Origin: Raffaelea ambrosiae
Lineage: Eukaryota > Ascomycota > Sordariomycetes > Ophiostomatales > Ophiostomataceae
NCBI GenBank assembly: GCA_002778195.1
Contig: PCDI01000001.1
Span: 5,591,338 to 5,655,337 of the forward strand
Length of the DNA stretch: 64,000 nt
Direction of reading: 5' to 3'
Program-made: the position numbers and the translations under genes
Part shown: positions 34,001 through 45,973 of the stretch, piece by piece
Position numbering within the stretch: the first letter of the stretch is position 1
How the letters are laid out: each line of letters starts with the position of its first letter
The notes under the pieces: generated by a model
What the model was told of the DNA's origin: nothing
What the model saw: only the letters and a program-made list of their open reading frames with translations
Databases searched by the model: none

Positions 34001-36770
34001 TAGAGAGGATCACCTCCGTGATGTCTTCCGTCTCCTTGCCCTTCTCGTCGCCGTCATCACTGGGCATATCGCCACCAGCAACAACGGCAAGACGGCCAAG
34101 AGCGGTAATAGCACGCTCGTTGCCCTTCTTTGCCTGTGCGCCGAGGACAGAGACCAGGGATTTTGCATCGCTGGTGCCTTCCTCTGACGATGCCGGAAGA
34201 CATTTTACACTTGCTGTCCACAACTGAGAGAGCGAGTCAAAGATGGCATCCTGGAATGCGACTGATGCACCAGATATCTCTTTTGACGAGGGGAAAATTG
34301 ACGCAACATCAGCGACCAAAGCATCTGCACCAGCAGACCCGTAAAATACAAGTCTTGACAGGAGATGCGCGAGGGCCACAAACGCGCCTTCGGTGGCATT
34401 CAGCTCTGAACCCACCGCTGCTTTCCAGGGCTTCGATGCCTCCACGAGCGAGCCTTTGATCTTGGCGACAAACTCTTGGTCGTTGGAAGGGTGTGCACCC
34501 AAGATACCAATGGCTGCAGCACCGATCTTCCGAATCTCCTTCTTGTTGGACTTAGCCAAAGAAAGAAGCTCCGCAGCCCGGCTGGCCAGAGGATGTGTGG
34601 CTGATTTTGGCGAGAGAGATGCCAGGTCGACAAAGCACTGGCCGCATGATTCGGCAATGGTCGGCCGCGCGTGAAGCATGCCCTCAAAGGAGGCAGTCAA
34701 AAGGTCTACCAGACTGTTTTCTGCTGCACCCTTTAGGTACTTGCGGATGGCGTCGCGGCTCTGTTTGTCGGTACGCACAAGTGACTCCAGTTGCTGTTCC
34801 CAGCCGGGCTCGACTTTGAAGTCGGGGAGTGCGGTGAGAAACAAGATGCGCCGGCAGTAGTTGACGGCAAGCGAGAAGGCGTCGATCTTCTCGCCGGGGA
34901 AGTTCACCGAGCTGGACACGCTGTCGACGTCCATGTCGGGCTGGTTTTCTTGCGCAGGTGCAGTGACGGATTCTGCAATGGGCACCTTAAAGAAGATGCG
35001 CACGAGCTCTTGCCACTCAGGCAGTGTGAGCGAGTCCACGTTGTTGCTGTAGTATGTCCAAGGGTCGAGGCCCTTGTGGCCCTCCTCAATGACGTCGTTT
35101 CGCTCGCCACGCCGACCCGCCGCGGCCAGAATGTCGATCCATCTTGCCATGGGGTCTGAGAATGGCAGGCAGTTGTTGGCCCACTTCGCCGCAGCGTGGC
35201 GAGCGCTTCGTCTGATGTCTTTCTCGTCGTCTGAAAGGTTGATGTATTTCAGGAGCAGAGAGCGCAGTTGGGGCTCGATTTCCTCGCGCTCGGGACTGCT
35301 GGTGTCTGGCGGAAACATGGACGTCATGCTCGACAAGGCCCCGTCTACATTCACGACAACAGCGGTCGTGGGGTCCTCCGTCAAGGAGCGGAAGAGCCAA
35401 TCGACCAGTTCTACGCGCTCTGGCATGGTCATGTTGGCGCCCTTGGCCAACATACCGATGGTTTCGTAGGCTTGCGATCGCAGTGGCACAAAGTCTGTGC
35501 CAGTCACATTGATGGGAGTTGGCCACCCCTGCTGGATGATGTACTGCTTCAGGTGGTCGATCAGAGGCCGGCCAATTGTGAAGCTCTCCTTGTTGGGGCC
35601 GATGCGGGCAATCCAGTTGATGAATTCAAACAAGGCTTTGTACAGCTTTGCCAGCTCAAGACCCCGGGAGACGACACTAGTGGCTGCACCATCTGCCGCG
35701 TCTGTCGGCGAGTCCATGTCACGCTTCACCACAGCCAAGATCTCGTCAGTGTAGGCTGTGGCCACAGCAGACTTGCTGAGCAGGTTCAGAATGCGAATAC
35801 GGTACGTTGTGGCGAGTTCTGCATGGGCTCGGTACAGCTTCTCGACAAGGTCTTTGGATTCGAGAGAGACGGTGGTTCTCTTGAGGAGCTCTTCGCCGGC
35901 TGTCGAGACGCGGCTGTCGTTGTGTGCGGCGGCGTAGAGTGCCGGCATGAAGCGCTGGTCATCCTTGAAAGCGCCACTGGTCAGGAAGCTGGCGGCCTTG
36001 ATCCGGGTCTCTGCCAGATGGGCATCTGCACGCAGCCAGGAGTCGTCCTGGTCGAGGCCAAAATATGCGACGTCAGGGTTGGACGCTGCACGCGTGGCAT
36101 CCGACAGTTTTAAGAGGAACAAACGCCCAAATCGTTCTGCGACATAGCTCGCGTCGGCTGGGTCTGATAGTCCAATCTCCTCGGCAAATGCCTCGTCTTC
36201 TTTGGAGCCCCTTGACGGGATCCTCAGGACAGAAAGAGACTGCAGCAGGATGCCAAAAAGCGCCGGCGTGCTGGAGTTGACGTCGGCAATGCCCTTGAGG
36301 ATGGCCGGTATCAGGTCGCGGCGTTCTTTGCCAGGAAGACGCTCGATGCTGTGCTGGATGAAGACGATGTCCAGGTGCCTTACCACAGCTGAGTCTGTCG
36401 TCTTGAATTGCTGCAGGAGTGCCGCCACAGGAAGCACAACTCTGGACCGGTTAGGAGACGCACGAGCTGAGGCCGGACTAGAAGAGTGCTTACCCTGGAG
36501 GCTTGATAAACAGCTTCAGTCTTTGGGCAACCGTGGCCACCTTTTCATTTCATCAGCCTTGCGGAATCCAGACATGTGGGGTGGTGGATGGAGATGTCCC
36601 ACCTTGGATCGAACTGATGCATGGTCGCTGGCACCCTTCAAGAGAAGTGGCACAAGAAACTTGCTGAGGAGCTCCTGGAGTTTCTTCTCATTGTTGGCCA
36701 CATTCAGGATGCGGAAGTCGACCTTTTCTACGAGGTCGAGCTCTCGCTGCTCCGTTGAGGGCGTGGCCAT
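31098..36770 (-). CDS. ECM29: Proteasome adaptor/scaffold protein ECM29
   Basis: Large HEAT-repeat protein that binds the 26S proteasome, stabilises or inspects the 19S-20S contact, and tethers proteasomes to compartments. Exons on the minus strand are 36770-36603, 36540-36494 and 36441-31098, giving 1,852 residues in almost one continuous exon; the introns are 62 and 52 nt near the 5' end. The N-terminus has the family pattern ELDLVEKVDFRILNVANNEKKLQELLSKFL (in pieces), with HEAT-type helical pairs throughout, e.g. LFRYRFDPNPNVQRSMNDIW, WRVREASCAAISDLVQGR and VKIFATITVLKVAKHGGK. No membrane segment or signal. The length is close to yeast Ecm29. It starts divergently from the MFS gene at 38175. 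Confidence 0.93.
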
Positions 36771-38174
36771 GGTACAGAATCGAGGTGAAATGGCATGTGA
36801 GAAACGTCACGGAAAGCTCAAGAGCGCATGGGGACTGGAGAGGTTAATGGTGTGTGGGAAACGTGCATCAATTGAAAAAGAACCCTGATTATCGATGTAG
36901 GCATATATGCGGACGCCGTCTTGTCGTCGTCGTCAACGGTGCCGTGCCTGGTCGGTGTTGGTTGACGGAACGTGCCAGAAAGCGGTAGGCGGACGTGTGT
37001 GGATCGCCAGGCGCCAACGGTGTGACGTCGGATTGCTGGGTGGGGTCAGGAGGGAGTCGAGTCAGCTGAGACATCACGTGCGACAAGCCGTAGGCGAGCA
37101 ATACAGCAAAACACGAGCGACCATATGGTGTGGACGCTGGCCACAAAAAACAAACACAAGGCATTTGTTGATTGGGAAACCCACCAAAGCAGCTCCGCTC
37201 GGCGGCGAGCGACAACGCAGAACGGTGAGAAGCCCCTACCTAATCCCAAGAAGAAGGGTTCATGTTCAGAGTGCACGGTGTAAATACCACCACCAAATGC
37301 GCGCCCAATAAGTGTTTCTCCGCGTACTACTTTGTATGTATATATTGGCCAAGACGCTAGATTGTAGAAAAAAGTGGCGTCGAATTAGGAGAAGTATTAG
37401 TATTGCCTCCCAGCCTTGGTGGACAGTGCTTCTGCCTCATCCAACGCGATGGACTCGATACGAGCCGAGCCTAAGATGTCTACACTACCATGGACTCGGT
37501 GTTGTGCCGCAAAGTCGGTGTTGCGGACTCTCTGTTGAATGTGGGGTGGCGATATGGCGTGTTCAGCAAGCCCTTAACGTCGAGGCTGGATCTGGGAGCA
37601 CGCAACATCTCAAAGCGAGCTGGGTAGGAGAAACGGTGTTCCTGGCGCAAGCTGGTCGGAACGCTGGTGCCGATGGGGTTTGGTAGTGCTCCTGGTGAAT
37701 GGCCATGTCTACTCGTAAAGGTTCTGCAGAGTTGGGTTGCAATGGAGGATGTCACATTTCGATGCAAACAGACAATGGGCTTTTGGCTTCTCCAGTTGGA
37801 TGGCATTTGCCATAGCAATTGCCCAGTGGCGCCAGCACAACGCCTGGGTGGCATGCACTCGTACTCGTACATGCAGAGACTGCAAGTATTAGCCCCCCCT
37901 GGGCAGCTTGGCCGTTTTTACAACTCTTGCTGTACTAACCCAGGATGGTGTTGGTTGCATTGGCAAATCTTGTTGGAGGAGCGAGGCGGAGAGTGGGGCG
38001 ACGGACGAGAGCGAGAGCGAGGTGCGTCCCCATAGCGAGACCGAGTCTGGTTCGGGGAGCTGAACACCCCGTTTCTTGGACAAAGCTGCCTGTTTATATG
38101 GTTCGAGTCCTGCCGTCGCGGCATAAGACAGCCATGTGTTTCAATAGCACGATTGTATTACGGCGGCATTTCAG
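36771..38174. promoter_or_regulatory. Divergent intergenic region ECM29 / MFS transporter
   Basis: 1.4 kb between divergent start codons. It contains two TACTCGTA words (37710-37717 and 37862-37869). TTTCAG directly precedes the MFS ATG at 38175, which may mark the end of a 5' UTR intron. A 98-codon frame (37945-38241) overlaps the MFS start in another frame and could act as an upstream ORF, but has no family match. Confidence 0.5.
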
Positions 38175-39914
38175 ATGGACCAGAGAGAGGAAAAACAACT
38201 GCTATCCAGAGCCATGGAAGACTCCTCGACCGATACTGTGACCAGCGCAAAGGACGCAGCGGGCAGCAAAGTCGAACCTGGTGGCCAGGATGACGACCCA
38301 AGCCACATCACCGTTTCGTGGGATGATCACCCCGAAGACAACCCCATGAACTGGAGCATCCGGCGAAAATGGCTGATCATCGGCACTCTGTCCGTGCTCA
38401 GTTTACTGACGTGAGTTGATCAACACCTCCAGTGCATGCATGATACAGAGCACCATGCATAGCTGATACCGATCGTCTAGACCACTTGCTTCGTCCATGA
38501 TGGCACCCGCCGTGCCCACCATTCTCCGAGAATTCAAAGTCAACAACGACCAGTACGGGACCTTTTGCGTGTCCGTGTTTGTCCTAGGCTTTGCCTTTGG
38601 GCCGCTGGTCATTGCACCGCTCTCGGAATTGTACGGCCGGACCATCGTCTACCACGTCTGCAACTCGCTGTTTATCGTGTTCACCATCGCATGTGCTCTG
38701 TCGACGAATATGGGTATGCTGGTTGCCTTCCGCTTTTTGGCCGGCTTTGCGGGAGTCGCTGTCATCACCACCGGCGGCGCGTCGATTGCAGACATGGTCC
38801 CCCCAGAACAGCGCGGCGTCTGCATGGCGGCTTGGTCGATAGGTCCATTGATCGGGCCCGTGATCGGGCCTGTCTGTGCCGGGTTTCTCGTTGAGGCAAT
38901 GGACTGGCCGTGGGTGTTTTGGGTCATCGCCATCGTGGTGAGTTGTTGAAGCATTGTCCGAAAAGCTCTTTATTTTTTTTTTTTCGCCCCTGGGATGGGC
39001 TGCCTACCCGTATACGAGAACCATGAGTGCTAATGGAGGAAAACAAAATCCTTCGCCAAATTGTCTAGGCCGGAGCTGTTACTATTTTTTCATTCGTCGT
39101 CTTTCGCGAAACATATGCGCCAGTCATACTGGAGAGAAAGGCCGCCCGCCTACGGAAGGAAACAGGAAACGCGAACTACCGCTCTGCACTCCAACCAGAG
39201 GGCACCCGCAGGCATATCATAACAAACGCCATGATCCAGCCTGCCCGCCTGCTGCTTACAGAGCCCATAGTCACCTGCCTCTGCCTCTACATTGCGGTCA
39301 TCTACGGTACCCTGTACATTCTCTTCACCACATTCACGTTTGTGTTTGAAGAGACGTACGGATTCAGTGCCAGGGGCGCTGGCTTGTCCTTCATAGCCGG
39401 AGGCATCGGCAACATCCTCGGCCTGTTTTTTGCATCTGGGGCCTCTGACCGGATAGTGCGGCGCCGAAAGGCAGCCGGCAAGCCTCCGGTACCGGAGGAC
39501 CGGCTGAGTCTGGTCCTGACCGGCCCATCGGCTCTCCTTCTTCCTACTGGTCTCTTGATCTATGGCTGGTCTGCCGACAAGCATACACACTGGATTGTGC
39601 CCATGATTGGCACTGCTATTATGGGCTTTGGCATGATGGGGGTGTTCATGCCAGCGCAGATTTATCTTGTTGATGCGTTTCCATTACACGGTGCATCTGC
39701 CACAGCAGCCAATGCTGTTTTAAGGAGTATTCTCGGCGCCGTGCTACCACTGTGCGGACTAAGCTTATACAATAAGCTTGGGCTCGGCTGGGGAAACACG
39801 ATTCTGGCCGGAATTGCACTTGTTCTCGCTCCTGTGCCGTGGATATTGGCGGTGCGGGGAGAACGAATAAGAGCCTGGAAAGCTGCACGACGAGGTGGAG
39901 TGGTCGCAGTCTGA
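38175..39914 (+). CDS. MFS multidrug transporter, DHA1 type (complete)
   Basis: Drug:H+ antiporter of the plasma membrane. Exons are 38175-38410, 38481-38937 and 39069-39914 (introns 70 and 131 nt), giving 512 residues with about 12 hydrophobic helices. Seen: the cytosolic N-terminus with SWDDHPEDNPMNWSIRRKW, the motif A region GFAFGPLVIAPLSELYGR, the drug-antiporter motif C-like GPLIGPVIGPVCAGFLVEAM, the central loop RETYAPVILERKAARLRKE, and the C-terminal AANAVLRSILGAVLPLCG. It belongs to the same broad family as the partial gene at 1-669 but is not a close tandem copy. It sits beside a STAND-type sensor gene; any functional link is unknown. Substrate unknown. Confidence 0.92.
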
Positions 39915-40383
39915 GCTTAACACATGAACTACACGGGTGTTGCAGGCATTTGTTTTGTTGATACCACAGGAAGGTAATGCGTATACAGTCGAAGCGTGAG
40001 ATTAGCAAGCCACCACCTACACATCAAGAAAATAGAAAACCTTTACAGCCACTGGACTTTTATCCTGTAGACGATCTCTGCCAATCTGGTGTCGTATTTT
40101 GGACAGGCGCCAAGCACTTTTGTCCTAAGCTCACTGTACTTTGTCCAGTCGAATCATTATAGAAGGGTGATTTTGAGATCAAGACGAAAACAGTTAAAAA
40201 AGTATACACATTTTGTCACCCGGTGGTTCTGCAGCACAAGAAATTCACGGACTAATAGCAGTTCGTGTTTCAGGCCGGAATGAGGCTGTTCAAAAGTTGT
40301 CGTGCATTCATAAGTCCACTTTAATAGAGGATAATCAAGGCCCCCATCGACGTGGGTTCCTCTTCCCGAGCCGCGAAAACATG
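39915..40383. other. Intergenic, convergent MFS / STAND gene ends
   Basis: 469 bp of AT-leaning 3' flank with no recognisable feature. Confidence 0.5.
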
Positions 40384-43300
40384 TTACTCACTCTCGATGG
40401 ATCCGGTTCCGTCAGATGAGATGAGCCCCCATTCCCTGGCCCAATTCTCTTTCCAGGTTTCCACACTTATTGTCGCTTGGTCAGGCCGGGGCCTGATCTT
40501 CACGACAGAGCCTTCCTTGAGTTTGGTTTGGGGGGTGTACTCCTCTTCCTCCTCGAACCCGTCTGTCTCGTCATCTTTCCCAATATTGTCTCTCCCCCCA
40601 TCTTCTCCAATGTCGCCCACGCCACCCCTCTTCAACCGCGTCACAACCAAGCGAGGTCTGAGCACATGCTTCGCTTGCAGGCCGGCGTTGACGTCAGAAC
40701 ACTGAGGCGGGAATTGGATCCAGCAGTGTTTTGCATTGCAAACGTCCGGGTCAATGTTTCCGAGGCTGCATGCAGTCCCTCCCTTTCCTGGCTGGAATGG
40801 ATCCGGCTTCTGTAGGCGTCGGAAGCAGGCACCGCAGAGGTCGATATCTGGGCAGTAGATACAATGGTACATACTCCGGCGGAGGTTGCCGCGATTTTCG
40901 CACCTGCCGCCATTCGGCTTCCGTCCGTTGCAGAACACAAAGCCAGCAGTGAGGTTCGCCTTGACCGGGTCGATTATATTCTGCGTGCAGTAGTCTTCCA
41001 GATATGCCACACGGTCCTGCAATATGCCAAGGACAATCTGTCGCTCTGTCTGTTGTTCTGTCTGCCGAGTTGACGACTCCCTGGCCTTGTTCGTATGGTC
41101 GTTCGTTTCGTGGGATTTTCCAAATTCAATGTACTCTGCATTTTCCTGTGACTTCGGTTCTGTGGCGTCGCCAGTTAACAGAGCATCCACGAGTGAGTCG
41201 ACGTGCGCCTTGGCTGTCTTGATCCGCTCGGGTTGGTCAGCGGAATCGGGGACTTTGCTTTTGGTTGTCTGGACAATCATCTGGGCTAGACCGTTGAACA
41301 AATCGACAAGTCGGCCTTTGTCGAGAACATGTTCAGCCTCCTCTTCATTTTCTTCCCCCGCGACTTTCTCTTCCGGGTCGCGTTCGGCCTCCACATTATC
41401 TTTTATTTCCCTCTTGTCTTGTTCGTTCCCCCCTGTTTGGCTCTCTGCGTGTCGTCGTTCATACTCTACTCTGATTGCTGCTTCCAACTCGCCATCCAGC
41501 GCTTTGTCCTCGCTCAGCGCACGGGTAACAAGATCCGGTGTCGTGTAAAGCTGTATGGCCGTGGCCGCATTTTCAAAATCGTGGAAGCTGGCCATAGCCT
41601 GGCACAATGAGTACATTCCGTCGTCGTCGTTGTAGTCGACATCGTCCGAGAGGAACTGAAAGCATGTTTCAACTTGTGGTCGTAGTACCTCCATGGACAA
41701 GTTTCTCTCGCCGTGCCTAGCATAGGCTGCCCCGAGGAGATAGACGGCGCCAGACGAGCAGCGCTGTCCCGAGGCAAGTTCCTTCAAGGGTTTCACATGT
41801 TTTAGACTGTCATCGTCCATCATGTCCTGGAAATAGTGAATGGCCATGGCCTGCGTCACCTGCTGCTCAGTAATAAGTCCATTGCTTCCGCTCGCGTGGG
41901 AAAGCAGACTTCTGGCATCGGTCCATAACTCTATGGCCTTGTTGACAGCTTCTTCGGATCCCTGGTAAAGCAGCGCCTGATACCGGTAGACCGCCTTGCC
42001 ACGGTAGAAGAGTAGTGTTCCGCGTATTTCGTCCTCCAAAAGCTGACGCTCTTGTTGCTTCTCACTATCACCACCGCCATCGCCGTCATCTTCCTCCATA
42101 TCTGTTTCTGCTAGTGGTGGATCTTTCGTGTCCATGTGGAGCACTTCCACGACTGCTCGGAGAAGATCCACATCGTCCTGTGTGCTGGCAAACAGCCTCT
42201 CAATCAGATCACCCACCAGAGTCTCGCCGTAGACATTTTCTGGCTCCTGTCGTACCTCTATAGCCCACCGCATCATCGTGGCCATGTTCGCCTTTCCACT
42301 TTCCTCCGCCAAAATGTCCCTCAGGATCCGCCTCGTCTCCTCGCCAGCATCGGAAATATGCAATCGGGCTCGGACGTAACCCAACCATCCGGTTTTGGCA
42401 CGTTTATCGTCCTTGTCCCCGGGTGCTATATTGTATGCCGCTAGATAGTACTTCTCGGCTGTTGAATAGTCTCTTATGTTGCCTGCACAGAGACCCGCGT
42501 AAATATTCGTGTCGATGAGTTCGTTTAGTTCGGGCTTCAGATCGGTGTCTTTGTTTTGCTCGGCGGTCTCTAAAGCCGCTTCCATGCACCGTAGAGCAGA
42601 TTCATAATCTTCCCCGGTGAGGTACGCTTTGCCCATACCACGATGACACAGCCAACTGTAGTTTCCTTTGTCAATGGCGCGCTGGTACATAGCATTGATC
42701 TTTTTGGTTTCGTGTGGAGACACGGCGCTGATCACGTCACCAAGACGCTCATACCAGAGAGAGTCCAGATCTTCATCCGCTATACCCAGGAACTGCTGGC
42801 ACCACCAGCCCAGGCTCTCTTTGGAATCATCATCAAACACTGACACCTCCACTGTATCTCCATTCTTGGGGTGACGTAAGTTTGAGTGCACCTTTCTGTG
42901 TGGAAGAAGAGAAGGTCCAGGATGAGAACTCACGAATCTGGCGAAGCGAATAACCCATAGTACCGTTCGGAGAGGCGTCCAAATGGCCGATCTCGATTGG
43001 AAGAAGCTCTCAATAACCATCTTTGCGATCCATTTCATGGGCCCCGTTTTGATGTTTGTGGCCGATGACACTTCCTCTCGCCATGACCTGTCCAACTTCC
43101 TTGTCACGTTATGGTCTCGAAGCCACGCCTGCAATTCCTTCATGTCATCTGCTGACCACACGATTTCTTTTAACGTATCCCGATGCCTCTGGAATACTTT
43201 GTCGTCTTTGAATAGCTCGTACAGATATTGACCAATCTTCTGTCTCTCTCTCGGCTTGAGTACTCTTGTCTCCCCATCATCGAGTTGCCGCAATCGGTTG

Positions 43301-45973
43301 AGATGCACCATCAAGTTTTTCATAATGTAAATGGACGCAGAGTTTGTCGTAGCGGAGGGCTGCATTTTCAGAATGTACTTAAATGATAACTCGACAATGC
43401 TTTGGAGAGCCTCAAACTCGTCCACTCGGATGGCGATTCGACTGTGATTGGGAGCCAGTTCCTTGAACTGAAAGCGGTCCCGGATGGCCTTTCTCGAGAG
43501 ATCCCATATGAAATCAGAAACTGTCTCCTGTTCCACATTGGTGATGGTAATCGTCATGCTGATCATTGCCTTTTTCCCAGACGGTGACTTTGTATTGGGG
43601 GCATCCTTCAAGTACTCTAGTACGCCGTCTTTGAGGTAGACTTGCGATCCTCGAATACCCAGAACGGCATGAAACTTCCTTTCGATCACGTACTTCAGGG
43701 ACACGAGGGCTTTAGTTCCAGAGGAGATAAACTGCACAACCCTTATTAGCCAAAGAACCCATTGCAATGACAGCTTAAAGCACACACAGATGCATCGAAG
43801 AAAAGAAAAGAAAAAAAAAACAGAGCCAAATAATCAGATGGAAGTGCTTACCATGATTTCCTCGAGTGTCTTCAGCGTTATGTCAAATTTGCAGTAAGCT
43901 ACCCACTTCAGTATCTCCTTCAGATCCTGAATCTCATCCTCAGTGAGCGAACGCTCTAGCGCCTTGATGGCCGACTCTTGGCTGTTTGTGTTTCTGCTGA
44001 GAATTTTGTCAAGTGTCTTCGTGTCCTTGCGCGTGCAAAGCACCCGAATCACTTCATCCAGCTCGGATTGCAGACGCGAATAGTTGCCGTCAACCTTCTC
44101 TGGCAACCTGGTGTGAATCTTGTTGCGAGCCTGCCACTGCGGCGAGCGAGGCCTGGCGTTCTGCAAAATACCCTGCTTCTGGAGCGCATCATCAATGCGA
44201 ATTTTCATATCGGGGCCATTGCTCAGCTCCATGCGGATACGTGGCCCATCCAGGGCCGAACCAGGTGCGCTAGCAAAGAGGTCATCTGTTCCGCTGACAA
44301 GCACGCGCACACGTCCCTGCCAAATTCCAGCCACCGGGTCAGAGGATGCGAAATGTGCTGCCGGCGGAGTTGCTATAGGACGCGTGGCGGGCAGCTGTGG
44401 TGGTGGGGGAGTCGGGGTAGAAAGAAACGTGAGCAGGAGCTTGGCCTGCTCGGGGGATAAATTCTCGATGCCGTCAAATACAAGCGTATACGTTGTCCTG
44501 GGGGCTGTCGAGCTGCCAATTCTCAGTTTACTCCACAAGATGTCCAAACGGTCGGGATTGTTGCCCGCCTCGCGAAAGGCGGCTGGCTCGGTGTCGCTGG
44601 CTTTTACCAGCAGCTTCCGCACAACGGGGTCGACTTGAGCAATCTGAAAGGCCATGTGCATGAGAGCAGCGTGGACGGGGTTCTTGTCGCTGTCGCCTGG
44701 CTTGCTGGTGCTCGGCGGGAAAAAGTGGTGGGCCACATAGGTGCGCCCGCGATGCACTTCCAGCTTCTTCACAATCAGCGACACGGCTGATGTCTTGCCT
44801 GATGACGGTGGCCCAGACAGCACGAGCACATTGGGGAAGTTGGCAGAGTCCATGGCAGCATACGGTGGCGCTGACGGTGTCTCGCCACTGTCGACAGAGG
44901 CCAGCCACAACTGGTATTCGGTGGATGTCCATATCCAGTCACCCGTGCCGGGCAGACACTGTTTGTAAATGTCGGTACAGGTCGGCTTGCTGCTCGCGGG
45001 TACATCCAACGACTCGCGGATCTTAACTAGCTGCTTGCTGCGCTCGGCGTCGTCGGACAGACTTTTGACCCCCCTCGATGTCTCTTGCACAATCTCCGAT
45101 GTCTTCTGCAAAATCCCTGATGTCTCCTGCACAATATGCAAGGTTTTTTCGCTGATCTTGGTGAAATTGACCTGATTCTTCAGCATGTCCTCGATATCCT
45201 TGTGGGACTCGGCCACCAGCGCAAGCGTGAGGGTGCCTTCGAGACTTCCCTTTTGTGCGACGGCCGCGTGAAAGGCGTCCAGCTCTCTCTGCAGGTCGCC
45301 ATCTTCGTCAAGAACAGCCTTGGCCGCCTTGCGCTTAAAGCGCTCCCATTTGCTGCCCTGGCGATACGTGACTACGTGGGCACACAGGCGGACAAAACTG
45401 GCCATGACACGGCTGATCTGCTCAAACAGCCGGGGATCGATGCCGTCCCGCATGGTCGTATAGATCTGGAACCGGGACAGTGACACAGCGATGACGCCAA
45501 AAACCCCGTCAACGGTTTCGTTGTAGCCCACAATTTTCTCTGGCATGTCAAAAACGAAGCCGAGTGCACTGGTCGCAATGCTTGCTGCAGCCGATGGAAT
45601 GGGGACCTGGAAATGGTCAGGTCGGGAGAGACGAATGGAGAAGACAGAAAGGGAAACATACAAGCGACGATGCCCCCGAAGCGACGCCGAGAAGCATTTT
45701 TGCAAAACGGAGCGACTTCAACGCGACCGACTGGGCCTTTTCCCATTTGTCCTTTTCGTCGGATTCGTGGGCCTTGCCGCTACCGGCGGCTGGCTTAATC
45801 TTGTAGACATTTTCGATAGTCCTCTGTACGTCATCAAAATTTCGCAGAGGGCCACTCAGTAGCGACTTGCCGCAGATGGCTTCAAAGTCCCTGGCAGCCT
45901 GTGCCCAGAGGTCCTGCATAGCCGTCTCGCTGGCGAGTCGTGGGACCTTGTTTGAGATTTTGCTGGACGCCAT
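40384..45973 (-). CDS. Goodbye-domain STAND P-loop NTPase with TPR-like repeats and C-terminal zinc finger (NLR-like)
   Basis: Fungal NLR-like protein. Exons on the minus strand are 45973-45662, 45606-43852 and 43731-40384 (introns 55 and 120 nt), giving 1,804 residues. The N-terminal Goodbye/Goodbye-like helical domain (LWAQAARDFEAICGKSL; ALGFVFDMPEKIVGYNETVD) is followed by a linker with a heptad repeat (about 263-281). A P-loop NTPase follows, with Walker A GPPSSGKTS at 369-377 and Walker B-like YTLVFDGIENLS with D482. Residues about 690-1000 are helical. TPR-like pairs occur about 1050-1170 (GKAYLTGEDYESALRCMEAA; AEKYYLAAYNIAPG). A Cys-rich, ZZ-like finger lies at about 1623-1705 (CIYCPDIDLCGAC, then C..C..HC..C), then an acidic tail. 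By family knowledge such proteins are oligomerising sensors in non-self recognition or programmed cell death; the role here is inferred. A possible 42-nt in-frame intron lies near 42899-42940. Confidence 0.85.
45077..45139 (-). repeat. 21-bp coding minisatellite, three units
   Basis: Three gap-free 21-bp units at 45077-45097, 45098-45118 and 45119-45139, each beginning GATGTCT on the plus strand and differing at a few positions. On the coding strand they encode three heptads (IVQETSG, ILQKTSE, IVQETSR) in the linker between the Goodbye and P-loop domains of the STAND protein. Confidence 0.9.

Noticed and set aside
38040..38125. tRNA-like B-box GGTTCGAGTCC
   Set aside because: The flanking bases do not form a T-stem (only two of five pairs) and no acceptor or D-arm could be drawn.
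1..39914. The two MFS genes (1-669 and 38175-39914) as recent tandem copies
   Set aside because: They share only family-level motifs and differ in loops and intron positions, so a recent duplication is not supported.
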